Positions 7,771-13,622 of a stretch of DNA of 13,622 nt are shown here, in pieces. The translations under genes were made by a program, and so were the position numbers. The stretch comes from Clostridia bacterium (GTDB lineage Bacteria > Bacillota > Clostridia > Oscillospirales > Acutalibacteraceae): the NCBI GenBank assembly GCA_017502965.1, contig JAFVTZ010000192.1, forward strand, positions 1-13,622. The letters run 5' to 3'. Under the pieces are notes generated by a model, which made no database searches, was not told the origin of the DNA, and saw only the letters and a program-made list of their open reading frames with translations. How positions within the stretch are numbered: position 1 is the stretch's first letter; every line of letters starts with the position of its first letter.

Positions 7771-10365
7771 ATGCGAAAAAAACTAAAACCTTGGCAAAAG
7801 ACCTTGCTGTCTTATGTTTCGTTCTTTCTGATTTTGGCAATATTGGCAGGATGTTTTGTAAAACTCGCAGTTTCTCCCGATGACCTTTTCGGAATAGAAA
7901 GCGGTGTTATTGAACACAGCGATATCGGTGAAAATATTACCGACCGCATTTTGAATAGCGACAGTGATACAAAGATGCTTGAAAACGAGCATTTGAGTCT
8001 GTCTCTTACTAATGACGGCAATATAAATGTCACAAACAAACAGACGGGGACTGTCTGGTCTTCCTCTGTAGCGGCAGAAAACGAAAACAAGTTCGGGCAA
8101 GGTTTCAATGAAACTCATTCGCTTTTATCTATCACTTATGTAAATGATAAAAATGCCGAAGCCGAATGGTCTTCTTACGAGCAAAGTGTTAAGAAAAAAC
8201 AGTTGCAGATTTTTAAGGTTTCGGATGATACCGTAAGGTTTGATTTCATCTTAGGCGAATCTTCTGCTGACCAACTTATACCTACAGGTATAACAAAAGA
8301 GCGCTTTGAAAAGGATATTTTGCCAAACCTTGATGAAGACAGTCAGGAGTTTTTAAAACGGCAATACCTGCTATATGATGCGGATAAACTGACCGCTGCT
8401 GATGACCCTGATACTCTTTTTAAACTTTATCCGAAACTTAAAAGTACCCCGATTTATATTGCGGGTAATATTGAAGCAAAGATAACCAAGCAAAAACTGA
8501 CAAAGGTTTTCGAAAAACTCGGATATACTGCAGAAGACTATGACCGCGATAATGAACTGACGGGATATGGAGCGAGTTCTGTTACATTTACTTATAGAAT
8601 AGCAGTTGATATCAGTCTTGATGGTAAAGACCTTATAGTTAATGTTCCAAAAGATGAAATAGTTTTCTACAGAGAAAATGAACTTCTGAGAATCGCTTTA
8701 ATGAAATTCTTCACAAATTCTGTAGAGCCCGCATCGGTACTCGTTCCGTCGGGTAGTGGAGCAATAGCAGAGTTTGTTCCAAATGAACGCGAGGTATCTT
8801 ATAGAGATAAAATTTACGGCGAGGACCTGACGGTAAATCAAAAGACTTTACCTGCTGTTATGGATACCGATTCAAAACTTTCTTTCCCCATGTTTGCGCT
8901 AAGAAAAGGCGGAGATACTCTCACTGCAATAATAGAATCGTCCGCCGCTACTGCATCGCTTAATTACAATACTACTTTGCAAGGTATGTACTGTTATTAT
9001 GATTTTACTGTTTTGCAGTCGGACAGAGCATATATCGATGAAAAGAATAATGTTATTCAGTGCGGTAGCGATGTGGCAACCGAAGATATTAAGGTAAGAT
9101 ACCGTTTCGGCAGTTCTCAAATTGATGACACTGATTATGGTGTATTTTCAGATATTTCCTGTGAATACCGTGAATTTTTAGAACAGAATAAAATGCTTCC
9201 TGAAAACGGTGATAAAATTTCTTCTGACCCTGTGTTATTACTCAATATTTTAGGCAGTATAACCGTTAAAAAAGATATGTTGGGGCTTTTTCCCGTAAAC
9301 ACAAGTCTTATCATGACCGATTTCGACGGTGCTAACGAGATTGTTGAATGGTTCGGGAAGAATTCATCTTCAAACCTTGCAGTAAAACTCAGCGGTTGGA
9401 ATAAAGGCGGTCTTTACAGGCAGTCTCCCGGAAAAATCAGTTTTCTGAATGACCTTGGCGGAAAGAAAGGTTATAAAAACTTTATAAATACGCTCAATAA
9501 AAAGGATATTACCGCGTATTATTCCGCTGAGCATATAACATTTTTAAATCCATCCGCTTTCGACGGTTTTTCGAAAAAGGATACAGCAATGTTCGTTGAT
9601 GGCAGTCAGGCGGTTTTGGGTATATACAGTGCGGTAGAGGGTGCGAATTTTGCTGAGGACAGTATCAACATTATCACACCCGCAAAATACGAGAAAATTG
9701 CTAAAGACTATGTTGACAATGATGTTAACGCCTTGAGCGTCGGAGTGCTTTCAAACAGCCTTAATTCCGATTATAATTCACCGTATTTTGACCGTACGCG
9801 TACTGAGGTTGAGGTAGTAAATGCTTTAAAGCGTTATAAAGAAAACGGTATAAGCGTTTCTGCCGAGGATGCAAATGCCTATGCGCTGAAATTCTGTGAA
9901 ATGATTGAAAACATTCCGATAACAGCGGGGGACAGCGCTGTATTCAGTGAAAGTTTTCCTTTAAAGCAGATTTTGCTTCACGGTGCTGTGGATTACACTT
10001 GCGAAGCCGATTTCGGTGTTAGTGAGGTAGAAGAAACGGTGCTTTGCGCTATCAGAGCAGGAAGCGGATTAAAGGCTACCCTCAGCCGCAGTAATTCAGA
10101 TTACAGTTTCCCTTCATATTACTCAAATCTGTATTCAACTGATTATAAACTCAACCGCGAAAAAATTGCGGACTACAGTGATATGATATTCAAAGCCTTA
10201 AACGGACTCGGGACACTTAAAATCAGTTCATACGAAGTGAAAGGAGAGGTTTCAAAAACTGTTTATTCAAACGGCACTGAGATTTATGTCAACACAGGTT
10301 CTGTTGACGCTCGGTTTGATACGGTTGAGGTAGAGGCTATGTCCTACCTTCGTATAGACAAATAA
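7771..10365 (+). CDS. DUF5696-like exported protein, possible lipoprotein and glycosidase-like fold
   Basis: This 864-residue protein resembles, from memory, the DUF5696 group, whose activity is not known to me. Basic residues (MRKKLKPWQK) precede a hydrophobic stretch at ~11-27 ending in LAGC (25-28), a good lipobox, so it is either lipid-anchored at C28 or held by one N-terminal helix. The opening NEHLSLSLTNDGNINVTNK then TGTVW (72-96) looks like the beta-sandwich preceding the barrel in several glycoside hydrolase families. The segment VLVPSGSGAIAEFVP (323-337) with YGEDL (349-353) is a second family hallmark. Residues ~490-840 alternate strands and helices like a TIM barrel, with acids at D517, D519, E587, D667 and D674 as possible active-site residues (unproven), and end in beta strands. 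The ATG at 7771 is chosen over the GTG at 7762 because AGGTGAG (7760-7766) would include that GTG. It lies 9 bases after the Yip1-like gene, suggesting coupled function. Confidence 0.8.
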   Translation: MRKKLKPWQKTLLSYVSFFLILAILAGCFVKLAVSPDDLFGIESGVIEHSDIGENITDRILNSDSDTKMLENEHLSLSLTNDGNINVTNKQTGTVWSSSVAAENENKFGQGFNETHSLLSITYVNDKNAEAEWSSYEQSVKKKQLQIFKVSDDTVRFDFILGESSADQLIPTGITKERFEKDILPNLDEDSQEFLKRQYLLYDADKLTAADDPDTLFKLYPKLKSTPIYIAGNIEAKITKQKLTKVFEKLGYTAEDYDRDNELTGYGASSVTFTYRIAVDISLDGKDLIVNVPKDEIVFYRENELLRIALMKFFTNSVEPASVLVPSGSGAIAEFVPNEREVSYRDKIYGEDLTVNQKTLPAVMDTDSKLSFPMFALRKGGDTLTAIIESSAATASLNYNTTLQGMYCYYDFTVLQSDRAYIDEKNNVIQCGSDVATEDIKVRYRFGSSQIDDTDYGVFSDISCEYREFLEQNKMLPENGDKISSDPVLLLNILGSITVKKDMLGLFPVNTSLIMTDFDGANEIVEWFGKNSSSNLAVKLSGWNKGGLYRQSPGKISFLNDLGGKKGYKNFINTLNKKDITAYYSAEHITFLNPSAFDGFSKKDTAMFVDGSQAVLGIYSAVEGANFAEDSINIITPAKYEKIAKDYVDNDVNALSVGVLSNSLNSDYNSPYFDRTRTEVEVVNALKRYKENGISVSAEDANAYALKFCEMIENIPITAGDSAVFSESFPLKQILLHGAVDYTCEADFGVSEVEETVLCAIRAGSGLKATLSRSNSDYSFPSYYSNLYSTDYKLNREKIADYSDMIFKALNGLGTLKISSYEVKGEVSKTVYSNGTEIYVNTGSVDARFDTVEVEAMSYLRIDK

Positions 10366-10385
10366 ACATAATTGGAGGTAATTTT

Positions 10386-12452
10386 ATGAAAAAAATTCTG
10401 GCAAGTATTTTAGCACTTTGTTTGATTTTCTCGGCATTTGGCACAGCATTGTTCACAGTTTCTGCTGAAGAAACAGTAACAGAACCCGAAACAGGCACGG
10501 AAACCGAAGTTGTTGAACAAACCCCTATTTTTACCGCAACTGTTGCTGATTGGACTTATCAATATCAAGGAATAAAAACTCGTCCTATTACAGACAACAC
10601 ATTATTTGATGAGGCTTGGCATTTGAATCCTGACAGAGAAATTATATCCACAGGATATTCTTCCATTTTTACAGACGCAGATAAAAATGAGGTTTTATCC
10701 ATTGTTGATGCTGCTAATTGGCTCAAAACCGAATCGGGTCAGATGCGTTTCTGGGTTAAAATTCCTTGGCGCGAAGGAACACCTGAATTATCATACTATT
10801 TTGGTATCGGATATAATGTTTCGTATGATGTTGTAACAGAAAATGAAGACGGAACAACTAATACAGAAACAAAGACTGCATGGCCTGAAACTCACGCTAC
10901 GGTTAAAGTTGCTGCTGACGGTTTATGGCATGAAATCCGCATAAGCGTATCTGATTTGACAAGCACTACTGTTTTTGATAGTTATGCTGCAAACGAAACA
11001 ACAATTGTAAATGCTTTTTATGCTTTGAGAGTACGCGCAGCAAATACAGATTCTGGTATAACAGCAGGCGAAGGCTGGCAAGTTGCTCCTGTTTTGGAGT
11101 TTTATAACGAGGCAATTGCTGCAGAAGTTAATGACGGTAATATTGAAGAATCTGTTTATGTTATGAATACTCCCGATACAGGAAATCCTTCAGGTCTAAC
11201 ACATGAGAATGTAAGTGTTGCAGGTGAAAACAAATATTCATATACAGCCCGTAAAATCAGCAGAACAGGTGACACTTGGAAGACAAACAACTTGTATGCA
11301 TATACTATTAAAAATCCTACAAGCGATCATCCGTTTATTGGTTGGTTTGCAAATAAAGGCGATATGCGTACTTATGTGAAAAATAATTCTGACTATGAAA
11401 TTACTTTAGAAATCGGTGCTAAGGCTTCGGTTACACGCGCTGATGTCGAGGGTGAGTTATATCCCGGCACTTCATATCCGACACTTGGTAAAAAGGTAAC
11501 AATTCCTGCAAATTCTTGGCAAGAAGTAAGAATTTCGTATTCTGATTGCAAGCCTGATGAAAAGAAAACTCAATTGTTTACTACAAGTACAACTTACAAT
11601 CAATTCTATTTGTATATCGTGCCCAGTAGTACAATGTTCCAGAATATAGGCGATTCTATTTATGTAACCCCTCTGGAAATTTGTAACCGCAATATCGTTG
11701 CAGATGTTGCAGAGGACTTTGAAAGAGAATATAGCAGTGCCGCCACTTTCACAAGTTATCAGTCCTGGAGAGGCGATAATAACGATTATGTTACAAGAAC
11801 ACATGCTGAATGCACTGATTTGCCTTTCTTTAATACTGCTGTAACTTATACTGCAGTTAAAACATTTACTGAAACTCCTGCAAAGCAGATGCCTTTTGCT
11901 TACAAAGATAATGTGAACTGTGAGGAGTTTGCAAATTGGTTATGTAATCCTGATGCAGAAATGCGTTTCTGGATTAAGACAAATAATGATTTGACATTTA
12001 CATTCGAAACACAGGTGAAAGGTAATGTCGAAAAAGTCAACCAGTATGTATATTCTAATGCAATAACTGTTAAAGGTAGCAGTGAATGGCAGGAAGTTAT
12101 ACTTAAGCGTTCTGATTTAGGAACAAATTATAATATGGATTTGGTATGCGCTTCGGGTAATAACGAGACTGCAAATATCAATATTTTCTTGCGCGCTATA
12201 ACCTCGGGTATGTCAGAGGGTGATACATTTATGTTCTCACGATATGTTGAGTTCTTCTCACACGAGGCTTATGACAAGGGTGACCTTAACCGCGACGGTG
12301 CTGTTAACGTGCTTGACCTTGTTCGTACAAAGAAATTTATTGCAAATGCTGAAACTTCTTTCATTAACGGCGATATCAATTCTGATGGCAAATTAACTGC
12401 TGACGATATGACATATCTCCGCAAGTGGATGATTACAGGCGCTTGGAACTAA
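10386..12452 (+). CDS. Secreted dockerin type I protein with three beta-sandwich-like repeats
   Basis: This 688-residue extracellular protein has no recognisable catalytic domain. Residues 1-27 are a signal peptide (cut near TVSA-EE), then an acidic Thr/Glu-rich linker runs to ~46. Three related units follow, each opening with a MRFWVK-like strand and containing a W-x-E-[IV]-x-[IL] strand followed by SD: unit 1 at ~118-240 (MRFWVKIP, WHEIRISVSDL), unit 2 at ~326-433 (MRTYVKNN, WQEVRISYSD), unit 3 at ~525-625 (MRFWIKTN, WQEVILKRSDL). They could be carbohydrate- or wall-binding modules (inference). The C-terminal dockerin at ~630-683 has two EF-hand-like calcium loops, DLNRDGAVNVLD (633-644) and DINSDGKLTADD (663-674), each followed by a helix. 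A dockerin normally binds a cohesin on a scaffoldin, so cellulosome-like assembly is implied but no cohesin is in the window. It lies 20 bases after the DUF5696-like gene, with a consensus GGAGGT at 10374-10379. Confidence 0.88.
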   Translation: MKKILASILALCLIFSAFGTALFTVSAEETVTEPETGTETEVVEQTPIFTATVADWTYQYQGIKTRPITDNTLFDEAWHLNPDREIISTGYSSIFTDADKNEVLSIVDAANWLKTESGQMRFWVKIPWREGTPELSYYFGIGYNVSYDVVTENEDGTTNTETKTAWPETHATVKVAADGLWHEIRISVSDLTSTTVFDSYAANETTIVNAFYALRVRAANTDSGITAGEGWQVAPVLEFYNEAIAAEVNDGNIEESVYVMNTPDTGNPSGLTHENVSVAGENKYSYTARKISRTGDTWKTNNLYAYTIKNPTSDHPFIGWFANKGDMRTYVKNNSDYEITLEIGAKASVTRADVEGELYPGTSYPTLGKKVTIPANSWQEVRISYSDCKPDEKKTQLFTTSTTYNQFYLYIVPSSTMFQNIGDSIYVTPLEICNRNIVADVAEDFEREYSSAATFTSYQSWRGDNNDYVTRTHAECTDLPFFNTAVTYTAVKTFTETPAKQMPFAYKDNVNCEEFANWLCNPDAEMRFWIKTNNDLTFTFETQVKGNVEKVNQYVYSNAITVKGSSEWQEVILKRSDLGTNYNMDLVCASGNNETANINIFLRAITSGMSEGDTFMFSRYVEFFSHEAYDKGDLNRDGAVNVLDLVRTKKFIANAETSFINGDINSDGKLTADDMTYLRKWMITGAWN

Positions 12453-12470
12453 TATTATCCGTTTTAACTT

Positions 12471-12500
12471 TATTATCCCCGACGAAAGTCGGGGATAATA
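12471..12500 (+). terminator. Perfect 13-bp hairpin after the operon, probable terminator or mRNA 3'-end stabiliser
   Basis: The arms TATTATCCCCGAC (12471-12483) and GTCGGGGATAATA (12488-12500) pair without a mismatch around a GAAA tetraloop. The hairpin begins 18 bases after the stop codon of the dockerin gene. It lacks the T-run expected of a classical intrinsic terminator on either strand, so it could be an atypical terminator, a 3'-end stabiliser or a processing site. The left-arm start TATTATCC also occurs at 12453-12460, allowing a weaker alternative pairing with the right arm. Confidence 0.6.
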
Positions 12501-12523
12501 TGAGATAAATTCAAATTGCCTTG

Positions 12524-12556
12524 TGTCATTATGAAGAAATTTTCTTCGTAATGACA
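12524..12556. repeat. Imperfect 15-bp palindrome, possible dispersed palindromic repeat
   Basis: TGTCATTATGAAGAA (12524-12538) and TTCTTCGTAATGACA (12542-12556) are inverted copies with a single T/C difference, which becomes a G-U wobble pair in RNA, around a 3-base loop. It lies 43 bases before the isomerase-like start codon and is not followed directly by a T-run. The TGTCATT...GAAGAA theme is reminiscent of dispersed palindromic repeats found between genes in many Firmicutes; that link is inference. No convincing -35/-10 promoter was seen for the downstream gene in this gap (12453-12598). Confidence 0.5.
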
Positions 12557-12583
12557 GAATGTTATTTGATTTTTTGCCTTAAA

Positions 12584-12590
12584 AGGGGAG
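12584..12590 (+). promoter_or_regulatory. Ribosome binding site fixing the start of the isomerase-like gene
   Basis: AGGGGAG is followed by an 8-base spacer and the ATG at 12599. It supports a 296-residue protein that begins directly with the first strand of the barrel. Confidence 0.75.
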
Positions 12591-12598
12591 TTGTCAAT

Positions 12599-13489
12599 AT
12601 GAAAAAAATAGGTATAAGCACTTGGCAGTTACAGGAAAAATACGGTGATTTCAAAGCATTGGAAATAGCAAAAAGCATAGGCGCAGATGCGGTTGATTTT
12701 GCTATGGCAAATAAGCGTTTTGATTACCGTGTTGAAGGTTCACTATATAATAAGAGTGACGAGGAAATCATTAAATATTTCAGCGAATTAAAGGCTTATG
12801 CGGATGAACTTGGAATTTTTGTTTGCCAGACACACGGTCACGATTGCGGTTTTAAAAACAAAAAGGAAGAGGATGACGCGTTAGTTGAAAATATTCGTTT
12901 GAATCTGCTTGCAACCGCTGCTTTGGGAGCGCCTGTCTGTGTTATACATAATGCAACTTCTCTTCATATGGGAGCAAATCCTGACCCTGAACTTATGCAT
13001 AGTTTGAGTTATGACTTATTTACAAGAACTTTGCCTTATGCTAAACAGTATAATGTGAAATTGGCAACCGAAACTTTCGGTGACGCATATAAAAATATCG
13101 ATTTTTTTGGCGATATTGATGAGTTCATGAAGGCTTATAATGCTATAAAGCAGATAGATGATTTAAAAGATTATTTCACCACTTGCGTTGATACAGGTCA
13201 TTCTAATAAAGCGGCGGTGCTTTTCGGTCAGCCGAAACCTGCCGATGTTATAAGGAGAATAGGCAGCGATATTGCTGTGCTTCATCTAAATGATAATGAC
13301 GGTATTTACGATCAGCATAAAATGCCGAAATCGGGTAATATTGATTGGAAGGATGTTTTAAAAGCACTCGATGAGGTGGGTTATGACGGCGTATACAATA
13401 TGGAGTTAAAACTCAACCATTTCAGTGAAGATTTACTGATAGAAACAGCAGAGTTCAGTATCAAAGTGCTGAAAGAAATGCTTAAATAA
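12599..13489 (+). CDS. Sugar phosphate isomerase/epimerase-like TIM-barrel protein (AP endonuclease 2 / xylose isomerase-like fold)
   Basis: This is a cytoplasmic enzyme of 296 residues, a normal length for the family that includes inosose dehydratases and ketose 3-epimerases. It opens with the expected first strand (MKKIGISTWQL), has IGADAVDF at ~27-34, and shows the metal-site residues of this fold on successive strands: E158 in LATETFGD, D198 and H201 in CVDTGH, H229 in VLHLNDNDG, and E269 in YNMELK. H240 in the following loop and the stretch SGNIDWKDVLKAL at ~245-257 are also typical. The exact substrate cannot be assigned. The ATG at 12599 is chosen because AGGGGAG lies 8 bases upstream; an in-frame TTG at 12521 would put the start inside a hairpin without a ribosome binding site. 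A 146-base gap with hairpins separates it from the upstream operon and a strong terminator follows, so it may be transcribed on its own. A role in metabolism of the imported sugar is inference. Confidence 0.87.
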   Translation: MKKIGISTWQLQEKYGDFKALEIAKSIGADAVDFAMANKRFDYRVEGSLYNKSDEEIIKYFSELKAYADELGIFVCQTHGHDCGFKNKKEEDDALVENIRLNLLATAALGAPVCVIHNATSLHMGANPDPELMHSLSYDLFTRTLPYAKQYNVKLATETFGDAYKNIDFFGDIDEFMKAYNAIKQIDDLKDYFTTCVDTGHSNKAAVLFGQPKPADVIRRIGSDIAVLHLNDNDGIYDQHKMPKSGNIDWKDVLKALDEVGYDGVYNMELKLNHFSEDLLIETAEFSIKVLKEMLK

Positions 13490-13521
13490 ATAGAGGGTAT
13501 AAACCTTACATTTTAAACAAA

Positions 13522-13600
13522 TTTTATTAAAAACACTTGAAAAGCACCCGTTTGGGTGCTTTTTTTATGCTTATTTTAAATTTTTTTATTAAAAACGCTT
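13522..13600. repeat. Pair of 17-base direct repeats flanking the terminator
   Basis: TTTTATTAAAAACACTT (13522-13538) and TTTTATTAAAAACGCTT (13584-13600) differ at one base and lie either side of the terminator hairpin, 62 bases apart start to start. In such AT-rich sequence this could be chance or a small local duplication. The remaining sequence to the window end is AT-rich with no gene seen. Confidence 0.4.
13540..13566 (+). terminator. Intrinsic (rho-independent) terminator after the isomerase-like gene
   Basis: The stem AAAAGCACCC (13540-13549) pairs with GGGTGCTTTT (13554-13563) around a GTTT loop, and an unbroken run of seven T bases (13560-13566) follows the GC core. It begins about 50 bases after the stop codon. 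This is a textbook terminator shape; the A-rich left flank means it may also work for transcription arriving from the other strand. Confidence 0.9.
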
Positions 13601-13622
13601 ATTTTTTATAAAAAAGTCTTGA

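Noticed and set aside
7783..8118. Two overlapping minus-strand open frames (111 and 98 codons)
   Set aside because: Both are antisense to the start of the DUF5696-like gene, in competing frames, without ribosome binding sites or recognisable motifs.
11472..11804. Minus-strand open frame of 110 codons inside the dockerin gene
   Set aside because: It is antisense to repeat-rich coding sequence, with no start signal and no family features.
12521..12598. TTG start extending the isomerase-like protein by 26 residues
   Set aside because: The extension would be translated through the palindrome at 12524-12556, lacks a ribosome binding site, and adds residues not seen in this family.
12453..12598. 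Riboswitch or small RNA gene in the gap before the isomerase-like gene
   Set aside because: Only two simple hairpins are present; no multi-branched conserved core or clear promoter was recognised.
13567..13622. Promoter for a gene beyond the window
   Set aside because: TATAAA-like words occur, but in such AT-rich sequence no properly spaced -35 element was convincing.
1..13622. CRISPR array, tRNA, rRNA, insertion sequence or phage attachment site
   Set aside because: No regularly spaced repeats, transposase or integrase coding, or RNA gene signatures were seen on either strand.

Overview
The window is AT-rich, densely packed DNA with every convincing gene on the + strand. Short gaps, strong AGGAGG-type ribosome binding sites, Gram-positive signal peptides, sugar ABC transporter genes that lack their own ATPase, and a dockerin type I protein all point to an anaerobic, carbohydrate-degrading Firmicute of class Clostridia. 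It is probably a relative of the Ruminococcaceae/Oscillospiraceae from a gut-like habitat; this is inference from gene content and style, and no rRNA marker is present.

Layout. Positions 1-12452 form one apparent operon of eight genes with gaps of only 6-20 bases: the 3' end of a MalF-type sugar permease (truncated by the window), a MalG-type permease, a very large secreted solute-binding protein (879 aa), a second MalF/MalG permease pair, a membrane protein joining a secreted NHL propeller and TPR-like helices to a Yip1-like membrane domain (715 aa), an exported, possibly lipid-anchored DUF5696-like protein (864 aa), and a secreted dockerin protein with three internal repeats (688 aa). A 146-base gap holding two strong hairpins follows. 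Then comes a separately spaced gene for a sugar phosphate isomerase/epimerase-like TIM-barrel protein (296 aa), a clean intrinsic terminator and AT-rich sequence to the end. No upstream promoter for the long operon is in the window.

Working together. The binding protein captures a carbohydrate outside the cell and hands it to a permease pair; the ATPase must be supplied from elsewhere, as with MsmX-type shared ATPases. The NHL/TPR/Yip1 and DUF5696-like proteins have no assigned biochemical role that I know of, yet they are locked into the transporter operon and share its extracellular face. They are good candidates for surface sensing, scaffolding or processing of the transported glycan. The dockerin protein could dock on a cohesin scaffold and bring non-catalytic glycan- or wall-binding repeats to the cell surface. 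The downstream isomerase-like enzyme could act on the imported sugar or be an independent gene.

The candidate undescribed system here is the conserved-looking module of modular solute-binding protein, permeases, NHL-TPR-Yip1 protein and DUF5696-like protein. I recall similar neighbourhoods from Paenibacillus and Clostridia genomes but could not verify this here.
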